NCBI RefSeq assembly: GCF_008802405.1
Contig: NZ_VZDO01000003.1
Coordinates: 62,001 to 126,000 of the forward strand
Length of the DNA stretch: 64,000 nt
Reading direction: 5' to 3'
From: Plantimonas leprariae
Lineage (GTDB): Bacteria; Pseudomonadota; Alphaproteobacteria; Rhizobiales; Rhizobiaceae
The notes beneath the pieces are model-generated. The model did not search any database. It saw nothing but the letters and a program-made list of their open reading frames with translations, and was not told the origin of the DNA. Positions 44,330 to 56,789 of this stretch are shown here, in pieces (the stretch's first letter is position 1; each line of letters opens with the position of its first letter). Made by a program: the position numbers and the translations under genes.

Positions 44330-44557
44330 ATGAACGCGCTTCTGGAAATCGCCATCGAACAGGTCCGCGCCCTGCCTCCCGAGCGGCAGGAGGAGATCGC
44401 GCAGGTCCTCCTCGAAATGGCCGCGACGGACGAGGACGTCTACGTGCTGACGCCGGCGGAAAAGGCATCGCTTGCAGCTTCGATCGCTCAGGCGGAGCGC
44501 GGCGAGTTCGCGTCCGACGAGGAAGTGGAAGCGATCTGGGCGAAGCATAGCGGTTGA
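44330..44557 (+). CDS. Antitoxin of a ParE-type toxin-antitoxin pair
   Basis: A 75-residue acidic protein without an obvious ribbon-helix-helix. ALLEIAIEQVRALPPERQEEI is a conserved opening of small antitoxins paired with RelE/ParE toxins, and the C-terminal AQAERGEFASDEEVEAIW with a Trp matches the toxin-binding tail. Its TGA overlaps the TTG start of the toxin. Likely autorepressor, although the DNA-binding segment cannot be assigned with confidence. Confidence 0.85.
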   Translation: MNALLEIAIEQVRALPPERQEEIAQVLLEMAATDEDVYVLTPAEKASLAASIAQAERGEFASDEEVEAIWAKHSG

Positions 44558-44862
44558 GACTTCGTTTCACTCCGCCTGCTCTCGCCGAGATCGATGAGAT
44601 CCTGACCGGCATCGGGAGCCGGTCGCCGCGAGGTGCCGGCAAGGTGCGCGATCGACTCGAAAAGATCGCGGACTCCTTGCGGGACCATCCGTATCTCGGA
44701 CAAGCGACCGATATTCAGCCGGTTCGACGCCTCGGCCTCCAGCCTTACCCGTACATCCTGTTCTACCGGATCGGCGAGACTGAAGTCGTCATCGTCGGCA
44801 TCCGCCATGCGGCCCGCGATCCGGGATCGATGCCGGGAGGGGAGAACACGGATTTACCGTGA
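44554..44862 (+). CDS. ParE/RelE superfamily toxin
   Basis: A 102-residue toxin. The core RFTPPALAEIDEILTGI, PYLGQATDIQPVRRLGLQPY and YILFYRIGETEVVIVGIRHAARD fits the ParE family. It starts with a TTG (44554) inside a TTGA overlap with the antitoxin stop, so it is coupled to the antitoxin. Target is gyrase or ribosome-bound mRNA; sequence does not decide. Confidence 0.9.
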   Translation: MRLRFTPPALAEIDEILTGIGSRSPRGAGKVRDRLEKIADSLRDHPYLGQATDIQPVRRLGLQPYPYILFYRIGETEVVIVGIRHAARDPGSMPGGENTDLP

Positions 44863-44914
44863 GGACGCTTCGCTGTAGGGACCGCTGCCCCTAGCCAGCC
44901 GGAACCTGCCGCCG

Positions 44915-45310
44915 ATGGAATTCGCCCTGCCCGAGACCAATGCCGACTGGCTGCCGTTCGTCGCCGGGGCGGTGACGCTGCTGGTCGGCCTCGTCGGCCT
45001 GTTCGCGCCGAAGCTGCTCCTGCGCATCCTGAAGCTGCAGGCGCTGCCGGTGCGCCCCGAGGCGGTGGCGGAGGGGCGCTCCACCATCGGCGGCTTCTAT
45101 ATCGGTACCGGCCTGATGACGGTGCTGCTCTTCGACCAGCCGGTGGTGCAGATCATGCTCGGGGGCGCCTGGGCGCTGGCGGCCTTCGGGCGGCTTGTCT
45201 CGATCCTGTCCGACAAGGGCGGCACCGTCTTCAATGCGGCAGCGCTCGTCCTGCAGCTCGCGCTTGCCGCGATGCCGCTCGCGAGCGCGTTCGGACTCGT
45301 TCCGAACTGA
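44915..45310 (+). CDS. Small membrane protein of the DUF4345-like type
   Basis: A 131-residue protein with four hydrophobic segments (around 15-33, 58-72, 75-92 and 105-125). The pattern EGRSTIGGFYIGTGLMTVLLF and AWALAAFGRLVSILSD resembles DUF4345 and related four-helix membrane proteins of unknown function. It lies between the toxin-antitoxin pair and the atp operon on the same strand. No further clue to function. Confidence 0.65.
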   Translation: MEFALPETNADWLPFVAGAVTLLVGLVGLFAPKLLLRILKLQALPVRPEAVAEGRSTIGGFYIGTGLMTVLLFDQPVVQIMLGGAWALAAFGRLVSILSDKGGTVFNAAALVLQLALAAMPLASAFGLVPN

Positions 45311-45383
45311 AGGAGCCGCCCCCGGATTCGCGGCGAAAGCATGGCCGCGCGCCGTTGATAGGCCGAAAACCCTATGCTAGAGG

Positions 45384-45405
45384 GTCCCTGCCCCTGACCA
45401 GGGAC
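45384..45405 (+). promoter_or_regulatory. Inverted repeat in the atp operon leader
   Basis: GTCCCTG (45384-45390) pairs with CAGGGAC (45399-45405) across 8 nt, in the 205-bp spacer before atpH. A TATGCTAG stretch just upstream (45373-45380) could be a -10 region, but no well-spaced -35 is visible. It may be an operator or a leader hairpin; this is a candidate only. Confidence 0.3.
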
Positions 45406-45493
45406 AGCCGGCGACGACACCAATCGGCTGGGAGGATCATCGAACGGTTTCAGCGATTTGCGGCCCATCATCGCCGCCGAATCCTGGCCTTGA

Positions 45494-47605
<2,112 letters not shown>

Positions 47606-47638
47606 AACCCCAACGAAGACACCGGAGAACAGCCACCG

Positions 47639-50009
<2,371 letters not shown>

Positions 50010-50012
50010 GCG

Positions 50013-50417
50013 ATGGCCGACAGCTTTCCCTTCGAGCTCGTTTCGCCCGAGCGCCTGCTCGTCTCGGAAGCCGTCACGGCGGTCGTCGCGCCGGCGTCCG
50101 AGGGCTACATGACGGTGATGGCGCGGCACGCGCCGCTGATGGCGACGCTGCGGCCCGGCGTCGTCGTGGCGACGCTCGCCTCCGGTTCGGAGCGAAAGTT
50201 CTTCGTGCAAGGCGGCTTCGCCGACATCTCGCCGGACGGCTTCACGCTGCTCGCCGAGCACGCGACGCCGGTCGAGGAACTCGACGCCGCCAAGCTCGAC
50301 CAGAACATCCGCGACGCCGAGGAGGATGTCGCGGACGCGAAGGACGATGAGACGAAGCGCAAGGCGGAGCGCCGGCTCGCCGACCTTCGCGATGCGCGGG
50401 CCGCCCTCGGGCTCTGA
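50013..50417 (+). CDS. atpC: ATP synthase F1 subunit epsilon
   Basis: A 134-residue subunit that binds the rotor and regulates ATPase activity. The beta-sandwich reads PFELVSPERLLVSEAVTAVV, then GYMTVMARHAPLMATLRPGV and FFVQGGFADISPDGFTLLAE. The C-terminal helices are present but short (DAKDDETKRKAERRLADLRDA). Starts 3 nt after atpD. Confidence 0.97.
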   Translation: MADSFPFELVSPERLLVSEAVTAVVAPASEGYMTVMARHAPLMATLRPGVVVATLASGSERKFFVQGGFADISPDGFTLLAEHATPVEELDAAKLDQNIRDAEEDVADAKDDETKRKAERRLADLRDARAALGL

Positions 50418-50430
50418 GACCGTTCGCGGA

Positions 50431-51141
50431 ATGCGGCGGCCGGGAATCGCGGCGCGGCGCCTCCTCCTGTCGCTGGCCTTCCTCCCTGCGACCGGCGTTC
50501 CGCCCGCCTTCGCGTTCAGGAACCTCAGCATACCCTCGACCTCAATGCTGCCGACGCTCGGCGTCGGCGACATCGTGACGGCGGAGTTCTACGGCGTCGA
50601 CTACGCCGCGCTCGCCGCCGGCAAGCCGTTCGATCCGAAGGCGGGCGAGAAGCCGGATTTCCAGCCGCAGCGCGGCGACATCGTGGCCTTTCAGCTTGCC
50701 GGCCAACCCGTCTTCGTCAAGCGCATCGTCGGGCTCGGCGGCGACCGTGTGCAGATGCGGGGCGGACGCCTGTTCCTCAACGGCACCGCCGTCGCGGCCG
50801 CACCGATCGGGGCGATCGAGGCGGGATGCCCGGAAAGGGCCGTTTCCTGCACCTTCTTCCGCGAGACGCTGCCGGAAGGCGCGAACTACGTCACCGTCGA
50901 CATGCAAGCCGATTCTCCCGGCGACGACACCGAGGAATTCCTGGTGCCGCCGGACCGGTTCTTCATGCTGGGCGACAACCGCGACAACTCGAACGACAGC
51001 CGTTTCGGAACGAGCGACTTCGGAATGTTCGGCACCGTGCCCCGCAGCGCGCTGATCGGCCGGATCGCGCGGATCGTCGCCAGCCCGCGGAGCGAGCCGC
51101 CTGCCGCCGAACGGCTGCAGGGCTTTCCGAACGCGAAGTAG
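50431..51141 (+). CDS. Signal peptidase I (S26 family), LepB-like
   Basis: A 236-residue serine/lysine protease that removes signal peptides. The nucleophile is in IPSTSMLPTLGVGD, the general-base Lys in PVFVKRIVGLGGDRV, and box E reads MLGDNRDNSNDSRFG. Only one hydrophobic N-terminal segment is present (ARRLLLSLAFLPATGV). It ends AFA, so it could act as an anchor or a signal peptide. The start 13 bp after atpC suggests co-transcription with the ATP synthase genes. It may be a second, specialised SPase. Confidence 0.9.
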   Translation: MRRPGIAARRLLLSLAFLPATGVPPAFAFRNLSIPSTSMLPTLGVGDIVTAEFYGVDYAALAAGKPFDPKAGEKPDFQPQRGDIVAFQLAGQPVFVKRIVGLGGDRVQMRGGRLFLNGTAVAAAPIGAIEAGCPERAVSCTFFRETLPEGANYVTVDMQADSPGDDTEEFLVPPDRFFMLGDNRDNSNDSRFGTSDFGMFGTVPRSALIGRIARIVASPRSEPPAAERLQGFPNAK

Positions 51142-51146
51142 GCGGC

Positions 51147-51665
51147 CTACACCAGCTCGAAGCGGCGGAAAGCCCCGATCACCGTCTCGTAGACGGCGCG
51201 CTTGAACGGCACGACGCCGCTCAGCACCTCGTCCATCGGCCGCCAGGCCCATTCGTCGAACTCGGCCGAATGGCCGCCGGGCGGCGGGTCGATACGGATC
51301 TCGCTTTCGGCTCCCTCGAAGCGGAAGGCGAACCACTTCTGCTTCTGGCCGCGATAACGGCCCTTCAGCGCGATGCCGACGAGTTCGGGCGGCAGCTCGT
51401 AGGTGACCCAGTCGGGGCTTGTCCCCAGCAGCGACACGGTCTCGATGCCGGTTTCCTCGAAGAGCTCGCGCCGGGCGGCGGCGAGCGGGTCCTCGTCGTC
51501 GTCGATGCCGCCCTGCGGCATCTGCCAGAGCGCCGCCGCGCCCGCCATCTCGCCCTTCGGCTCGACGAGGCGCCGGCCGACCCAGACATTCCCCTCCCCG
51601 TTCAGTACCATGATGCCGACGCAGGGGCGATAGGGCAGGTTCTCGAAGTCGATCGGCGCGGTCAT
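51147..51665 (-). CDS. rppH: RNA pyrophosphohydrolase (Nudix)
   Basis: A 172-residue Nudix hydrolase that removes pyrophosphate from mRNA 5' ends and so triggers decay. The Nudix box is [24 protein letters not shown] (key residues GG, REL, EE). [20 protein letters not shown] and [12 protein letters not shown] are typical of RppH. It belongs to the conserved rppH-ctpA block. It converges with the signal peptidase gene 5 bp away. Confidence 0.95.
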   Translation of the reverse strand: MTAPIDFENLPYRPCVGIMVLNGEGNVWVGRRLVEPKGEMAGAAALWQMPQGGIDDDEDPLAAARRELFEETGIETVSLLGTSPDWVTYELPPELVGIALKGRYRGQKQKWFAFRFEGAESEIRIDPPPGGHSAEFDEWAWRPMDEVLSGVVPFKRAVYETVIGAFRRFELV

Positions 51666-51738
51666 GGAGCGGGTCCGGTGGCGGTTCGCCAGCGGTTATC
51701 GCGCGCGGGGCGCCAAAGGCAACCGCCGGCGGCCGCCT

Positions 51739-52602
51739 TCAGCCGGCGGCCTTCACCGCCGCCTCGACCGTTTGCGGCATCGGCGTCGTCGGTCGGCCGA
51801 TGAGGCGGCTGAGCGTGCGGCTGCTGTCGTGGAGCGCGCCGCCGCGCGCCGCCTCGTCCGCATCGGCGAGGATCGCGGCGAAGCCCTCCGGCAGGCCGGC
51901 GGACACGAGGACTTCCTTGTAGTCGGCTTCGGAAAGGTCGCGGTAGGCGATCTCCTTGCCCGCACGGCGCGACAGCTCCGCGGCGAACTCGGCATAGGTG
52001 TAGCCGTCATCGCCGGCGAGCTCGTAGACCTTGCCGGCCTGGTCGTCGGCCGTCAGCACCTTCGCGGCGGCGGCAGCGTAGTCGGCGCGCGTTGCCGAGG
52101 AGAAGCGGCCCTCGCCGGCCGCGCCGACCATCGCGCCATGCTCCAGCACCGGCTTGAGGGCCATCAGGTGGTTCTCCGTGTACCAGCCGTTGCGCAGGAT
52201 CGCCGCCGGCAGGCCGGAGCCCCCGATCGCGGCTTCCGTCGCCTTGTGCTCCTCCGCGAGCTGCGCCGGCGTCGTGTCGGCGTGGAGGATGCTCGTATAG
52301 GCGAGGAGTTCGACGCCGGCCGCCTTCGCCGCATCGATCGCGGCCTGGTGCTGCGGCACGCGGACGCCGACCGCGCTGGACGAGATGAGCAGCACGCGGC
52401 GCACGCCCTCGAACGCGGTTCGGAGCGTTTCCGGCCGGTCGTAATCGGCCTCGCGCACCTCGACGCCCTTCGCGGCGAGGTCGGCGGCCTTGGCGGGATC
52501 GCGCACGGCGGCGACGATCCGGCCGGCGGGCACGCCGCTCTCCAGCAGTTCGGCGACGACGAGGCGACCGAGCTGGCCGGTGGCTGCGGTTACGGCATAC
52601 AT
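51739..52602 (-). CDS. NmrA-like NAD(P)H:quinone oxidoreductase (QorB/YtfG type)
   Basis: A 287-residue atypical SDR. The NAD(P) loop is VTAATGQLGRLVVAEL, then VLLISSSAVGVRVPQHQAAID, YTSILHAD and a typical RNGWYTENH segment. E. coli YtfG/QorB is the closest pattern. It reduces quinones with NADPH. It is divergent from an HxlR regulator 95 bp away, mirroring azoR/HxlR at 7-8 kb. The pair interrupts the rppH-ctpA block. Confidence 0.92.
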   Translation of the reverse strand: MYAVTAATGQLGRLVVAELLESGVPAGRIVAAVRDPAKAADLAAKGVEVREADYDRPETLRTAFEGVRRVLLISSSAVGVRVPQHQAAIDAAKAAGVELLAYTSILHADTTPAQLAEEHKATEAAIGGSGLPAAILRNGWYTENHLMALKPVLEHGAMVGAAGEGRFSSATRADYAAAAAKVLTADDQAGKVYELAGDDGYTYAEFAAELSRRAGKEIAYRDLSEADYKEVLVSAGLPEGFAAILADADEAARGGALHDSSRTLSRLIGRPTTPMPQTVEAAVKAAG

Positions 52603-52667
52603 GCGGTTCGATCTCCTGTCCGCGCCGAGTGGCGTGCGGCGTCGATACGCCTCGCGCTTACGTTTGA

Positions 52668-52691
52668 TAAGTACGCACGTTCGGGTAAGTA
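52668..52691. promoter_or_regulatory. Direct TAAGTA repeats in the qorB-hxlR promoter
   Basis: TAAGTACGC (52668-52676) and TAAGTATGC (52686-52694) are 18 bp apart, and CTTACG just upstream at 52657 is the opposite orientation of the same core. They lie between the two divergent genes, next to the regulator start. The TAAGTA core also occurs at the azoR/HxlR promoter, so HxlR-family binding is plausible. Confidence 0.4.
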
Positions 52692-52697
52692 TGCGTC

Positions 52698-53075
52698 ATG
52701 AGCACGATCAACACCGTTCCTCCGATCGCCGACCGCCTGCGGCGCGGCGATGTCTTCGAGCCCGAATGCCGGTCGCGGCAAGTGATGCGGCACGTCACCT
52801 CGAGCTGGGGCGTCCTGATCCTGATCGCCCTGCAGGACGGCACGATGCGCTTCAGCACGCTTCGGCGGCGCGTCTCGGGGGTCAGCGAGCGGATGCTGGC
52901 CCAGACGCTGCGCTGGCTGGAGGAGGACCGGCTGGTGGTTCGGCGCTCCTACGACGTCGTGCCGCCGCACACCGACTACACGCTCACCGCCCTCGGACGG
53001 GAAGCGGCCGAGAAGGTCGCCGCGCTGGCCGACTGGATCGAGACCCGCATGCCGGAGATCGACGCCGGGCGCTAA
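52698..53075 (+). CDS. HxlR family winged-helix regulator (QorR/YtfH type)
   Basis: A 125-residue HxlR regulator. The sensing Cys sits in FEPECRSRQVMRHVTSSWG. The winged helix is GTMRFSTLRRRVSGVSERMLA and the wing SYDVVPPHTDYTLTALG. It is divergent from the qorB-like gene, where it probably acts as a thiol-based repressor. The start is the ATG at 52698. Confidence 0.92.
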   Translation: MSTINTVPPIADRLRRGDVFEPECRSRQVMRHVTSSWGVLILIALQDGTMRFSTLRRRVSGVSERMLAQTLRWLEEDRLVVRRSYDVVPPHTDYTLTALGREAAEKVAALADWIETRMPEIDAGR

Positions 53076-53091
53076 GCCGGCGACGGGACGG

Positions 53092-54039
53092 TTACGGTCG
53101 CGCCTGTCGCGTGGGCACGGCGGTCGCCGTCGCCGCGGGCCGGCGGAGTTCCCGGTGCTCGGCGAGGACGCGGTCGATCACGCGCCAGGACCGGTCCGCT
53201 TCGCGCTGGTTGGCATCCTGTCCGGCTGCGGTGATCAGCGCCTTCCAGAGCGCCCAGCCGCGTCCCCGCGCCCATGTCTCGCTGTCGAGCGCCAAAGCCT
53301 CGCGGAACGCCTGGCGACCCGTCCCGGAAAACGTCGTCCAGGCGATCGGGAGATCCGAGGCGGGGTCGCCGACGCCGGACGATCCGAAGTCGATGACGGC
53401 GGCGAGTTCGCCGCCCTGCACGAGGAGATTGCCCCAGGCGATATCGCCGTGGACCCAGACCGGCGTCCTTTCCCACCGCGACGCGAGCGCCGCTTCCCAG
53501 ACCTCGGCAGCCGCCGCATGGTCGATACGGTCGTGGAGCGCGGCCAGCGCGACCCGGGCTTCGGCGTCGTAGACGGCGAGGTCGCCGCCGCGGTGGAAGT
53601 TGTGGTCGCCCGCCCGCGGGCCGTCCGCCGCGTCGATGCGGTGCAGCGCCCGGAGGAAGCCAGCAACGTCCCGCGCGAACCGGGCCGGGTCGGCGACCGT
53701 GTCCTCCGTCGCCGGCTCGCCGTCCAGCCAGCGGTAGATCGACCAGGACCAGGGATAGTTCTCGCCCGGCGCGCCCCGCGCCAACGGCGCGGGGATCGGC
53801 AGCGGCAGATGCGGGGCGAGCCGCGGCAGCCAGCGCTGCTCCTTCTCGACCTGTGGGACATAGCCGGCCGCGCTCGGCAGACGGACGGACATCGTGTTGC
53901 CGAGCCGGAACGTCCGGTTGTCCCAGCCGCCGGGCTCCACCGGCTCGACCGGCAGGTGCGCCCATGCCGGAAACTGCGCGGCCACCAACCGGCGCACGAG
54001 GGTTGCGTCGACGACCGGACTCTGCGTTTCGCGCGACAT
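53092..54039 (-). CDS. Aminoglycoside phosphotransferase (APH) family kinase
   Basis: A 315-residue kinase of the APH/choline-kinase fold. WSIYRWLDGEPA is the hinge, VHGDIAWGNLLVQ the catalytic Asp region (HGDIxxxN) and VIDFGSSGVGDPASDL the DFG-like metal site. The natural substrate is unknown and antibiotic resistance should not be assumed. The ATG at 54039 fits the family. It converges with the HxlR gene and lies 68 bp after the deacetylase start-side neighbour's end, as part of the insertion in the conserved block. Confidence 0.88.
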   Translation of the reverse strand: MSRETQSPVVDATLVRRLVAAQFPAWAHLPVEPVEPGGWDNRTFRLGNTMSVRLPSAAGYVPQVEKEQRWLPRLAPHLPLPIPAPLARGAPGENYPWSWSIYRWLDGEPATEDTVADPARFARDVAGFLRALHRIDAADGPRAGDHNFHRGGDLAVYDAEARVALAALHDRIDHAAAAEVWEAALASRWERTPVWVHGDIAWGNLLVQGGELAAVIDFGSSGVGDPASDLPIAWTTFSGTGRQAFREALALDSETWARGRGWALWKALITAAGQDANQREADRSWRVIDRVLAEHRELRRPAATATAVPTRQARP

Positions 54040-54107
54040 GCCCCGGTTGATAGGCTGCGCAGGCGACGCTGCCAACCCGGCGCCTTCCGAGGCAGGCGCT
54101 ATCCCGC

Positions 54108-55337
54108 CTATTGCGCTTCCGGGTCGTCGGCGAGGGCGGAGACGGGCACGACCTTGATGCCGCGCGCTTCCGCCTCGCTCATCCAAGCGGCGATGGCGGC
54201 GACCGACATGTCGAAGGCGGAGGCGACGCCGATCGCCTGGCCCTTGGCGCGCGCGGCGCGCTCCAGCGTGTCGAGCCGCTTGCGGATCTCGGCCGGGTCC
54301 TGGGTGGTATCGAGCACCACGTCGGCGCCGGCATAGACGCCGCCGGCCTCGCGGGCCGCGGACTTCGCCAGGCTGCGCGCCGAGGTGCCGTCGTCGAGAT
54401 AGAGGAGGCCGCGCCGGGACAGCTCGGCGGCGAGCGCGCGCATCGCCGGCTCGTCGCCGGTGAGCCGGGCGCCCATGTAGTTCGCGACGCCGACATAGTT
54501 GGTCAGCCGGCCGAGCGCCCAGCGCAGATCGTCGAAGCGCCCGGCGGCGGCATCGCCGGCGGTGAGCGTGTGCTCGCCCGGCGAGACGTTCGGATAGCCG
54601 ACCGGCTCCATCGGGAGCTGCAGCAGCAGCTCGTGGCCGGCGTGCCGGGCTTCCCGCATCCAGCGCTCCAGGCTGTTGCCGGCCGGCGCGAAGGCGAGCG
54701 TCACGGCGGGATCGAGCTCGCGGACGGCCTTCATCGTGCCGGTCTGCGAGATGCCGAGGCCTCCGACCACGATCGCGACGCGGGTGCCGAGATCGCTCGC
54801 CGGCGCGATGCTGTAAACGTCGAAAGGCCGGCGCCCGTCGGCGGCGCGGATGGGCAGCAGGCCTTCTGCGCCGTGCTCCAGGAGCGCCGCGTCGGGCTCG
54901 GCGGCTTCGCTGGCCGCCTGGCGCAGCGAGCCCGGGTCGCGCATCGAAAGCGCCTTGCCGTAGCCGCCTTCAGCGCCCGGCGGATAGACGATCGTCGGTG
55001 CGTCGGGATCGGCGGCAGCGACGGCCGCATCGTCGGCTCCGGCGCTGGTGCGCCCGAGCGGCTGCAGCGGCGCGGCGGTGACGGCGGGTCCGGCGGCCGG
55101 AGGGGAAGCGGGCGGCGGGTTCGCCGCGGCGACCGCGAGCGGCTCCGGCGGTGCCGGATGCGTCGCGAACACGTCCACGTCGCGAAAGCGCGGCTGCGTC
55201 AGGCTGACGGCGAGCGACCCGCCGACGAGGAGCGCGAAACAAAGCGTGCCGGCCAGCGCCGGTATGGCCGAGCGGCCGCGGCGCCGTGGCTTGCGGCGGC
55301 CGAGATCGAGCCCCAGCGGTCGGTAGAGCGTGTCCAT
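54108..55337 (-). CDS. Divergent polysaccharide deacetylase family protein
   Basis: A 409-residue envelope protein. A basic N-terminus and one membrane segment (SAIPALAGTLCFALLVGGSL) precede a Pro/Ala-rich linker (about 50-165) and a C-terminal divergent deacetylase domain (about 195-400) with VAIVVGGLGISQTGTMKAV, LLLQLPMEPVGYPN and AGADVVLDTTQDPAEI. Such proteins sit beside envC and ctpA in many proteobacteria and are linked to cell division and peptidoglycan remodelling. It follows the ctpA terminator on the same strand. Confidence 0.9.
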   Translation of the reverse strand: MDTLYRPLGLDLGRRKPRRRGRSAIPALAGTLCFALLVGGSLAVSLTQPRFRDVDVFATHPAPPEPLAVAAANPPPASPPAAGPAVTAAPLQPLGRTSAGADDAAVAAADPDAPTIVYPPGAEGGYGKALSMRDPGSLRQAASEAAEPDAALLEHGAEGLLPIRAADGRRPFDVYSIAPASDLGTRVAIVVGGLGISQTGTMKAVRELDPAVTLAFAPAGNSLERWMREARHAGHELLLQLPMEPVGYPNVSPGEHTLTAGDAAAGRFDDLRWALGRLTNYVGVANYMGARLTGDEPAMRALAAELSRRGLLYLDDGTSARSLAKSAAREAGGVYAGADVVLDTTQDPAEIRKRLDTLERAARAKGQAIGVASAFDMSVAAIAAWMSEAEARGIKVVPVSALADDPEAQ

Positions 55338-55382
55338 GCGGGACGGGACGCTAACCGGCGAAGCTGATCCGTGGCTCAAGCC

Positions 55383-55420
55383 AAAAAAAACCCCGGCGCG
55401 GTCGGCGGCCCAGCCGGGGT
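55383..55420 (-). terminator. Rho-independent terminator after ctpA
   Basis: On the minus strand CCCCGGC (55419-55413) pairs with GCCGGGG (55397-55391) around a 15-nt loop and is followed by eight T residues (55390-55383). It lies 26 bp after the S41 peptidase stop and terminates the envC-ctpA transcript. Confidence 0.9.
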
Positions 55421-55445
55421 CTCGGATCGCGTGGTGTGCCGCGCC

Positions 55446-56789
55446 TTACTTCGAGGCGCGCTTCTCCGGCTGCGGCGGGAAGGCGGCGTCGGTCTTCACG
55501 CCGCGCAGAAGGTCCACCGCGTAGTTGAGCTGGATGTCGTCCTTTGCGTCCGGCGGGATGTAGTCGAGCGAGCCGGACCCTTCGGAGTTCTCCTCCTTGC
55601 CGGTGATGTGGCCGCGCAGCGAGGATTCGCCCTTCGCCACCTCGTCGGCGGCGTCGAGGCCCATCTGCTTCTTGATGTCGTCCGGCAGCGGCTGCTCGAC
55701 CACGATGTCCGGATCGATGCCGCGGCCCTGGATCGAGCGGCCGGACGGCGTGTAGTAGAGCGCCGTCGTCAGGCGCAGCGCGCCGTTCGCGCCGAGCGGG
55801 ATGATGGTCTGCACCGAGCCCTTGCCGAACGAGCGCGTGCCGACCACGGTCGCGCGGCGCTGATCCTGCAGTGCGCCGGCGACGATCTCGGAGGCCGAGG
55901 CCGAACCGCCGTTGACGAGCACCACCAACGGCTTGCCGTGGATGTCGTCGCCGGAACGCGCGTTGTAGCGGCGCGTCTCCTCGGGGTTGCGGCCGCGCGT
56001 CGAGACGACCTCGCCGTTCTCCAGGAAGGCGTCGGAGACCGACACCGCCTCGTCGAGGAGGCCGCCCGGATTGCGACGGAGATCGAGAACGAAGCCCTTC
56101 AGCTTGTCGCCCGGCACCTGCTTCTCGATGTCGGCGATGGCTTCCTCCATGCCGACCGTGGTCTGCTCGTTGAACTTGATCAGCTTGATGTAGCCAACGT
56201 CGTTCTTCACCTCGTGGCGGACGGAGGGCACCTTGATCTCGTCGCGCTTGATCGACAGCCGGATCGGCTTCGTCGCGCCGTCGCGCACGATGGTGAGCGT
56301 CACGGTGGAGCCGATATCGCCCTTCATCTTCTCGACCGCCTCGGAAAGGGTGAGGCCCTTCACCTGCTCGCCGTTGATCTCGGCGATGAGGTCGCCCGCG
56401 AGGACGCCGGCCTTGTCGGCGGGCGTGCCCTCGAAGGGCGAGATAACCTTCACCAGCTCGTCCTGCATCGTCACCTCGATGCCGAGGCCGCCGAACTGGC
56501 CGCGCGTCTCGGTGCGCATGTCCGCCGCTTCCTTGGCGTTCATGTAGCTCGAATGCGGATCGAGCGAGGTCAGCATGCCGTTGATGGCGTTCTCGACCAG
56601 CTTCTCGTCGTCCGGCACGGAGACGTACTGCGCGCGCACGCGCTCGAACACGTCGCCGAAGATGGCGAGCTGGCGGTAGGTGTCGGACCCGGCGGCGTTG
56701 GCGACCCCGGCCTGCTGCCCGGCGATGACCGTCATCGCCGTCGCCCCCATCAGGGCCCCGGCGAAGAGGAGCGAGAGCTTACGAATCAT
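55446..56789 (-). CDS. ctpA: S41 C-terminal processing peptidase
   Basis: A 447-residue periplasmic serine protease with a signal peptide (ALMGATAMTVIAG) and a PDZ domain (about 95-175, GGLGIEVTMQDELVKV). The catalytic domain has the nucleophile Ser in VNGGSASASEIVAGAL and the Lys in RSFGKGSVQTIIPLG. It trims peptidoglycan hydrolases or other envelope proteins; EnvC is encoded upstream and the genes overlap by 11 nt. Full length. Confidence 0.96.
   Translation of the reverse strand: MIRKLSLLFAGALMGATAMTVIAGQQAGVANAAGSDTYRQLAIFGDVFERVRAQYVSVPDDEKLVENAINGMLTSLDPHSSYMNAKEAADMRTETRGQFGGLGIEVTMQDELVKVISPFEGTPADKAGVLAGDLIAEINGEQVKGLTLSEAVEKMKGDIGSTVTLTIVRDGATKPIRLSIKRDEIKVPSVRHEVKNDVGYIKLIKFNEQTTVGMEEAIADIEKQVPGDKLKGFVLDLRRNPGGLLDEAVSVSDAFLENGEVVSTRGRNPEETRRYNARSGDDIHGKPLVVLVNGGSASASEIVAGALQDQRRATVVGTRSFGKGSVQTIIPLGANGALRLTTALYYTPSGRSIQGRGIDPDIVVEQPLPDDIKKQMGLDAADEVAKGESSLRGHITGKEENSEGSGSLDYIPPDAKDDIQLNYAVDLLRGVKTDAAFPPQPEKRASK

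Noticed and set aside
45355-45378. Sigma-70 promoter TTGATA...TATGCT before atpH
   Set aside because: Spacer is only 12 bp, too short for a functional promoter.
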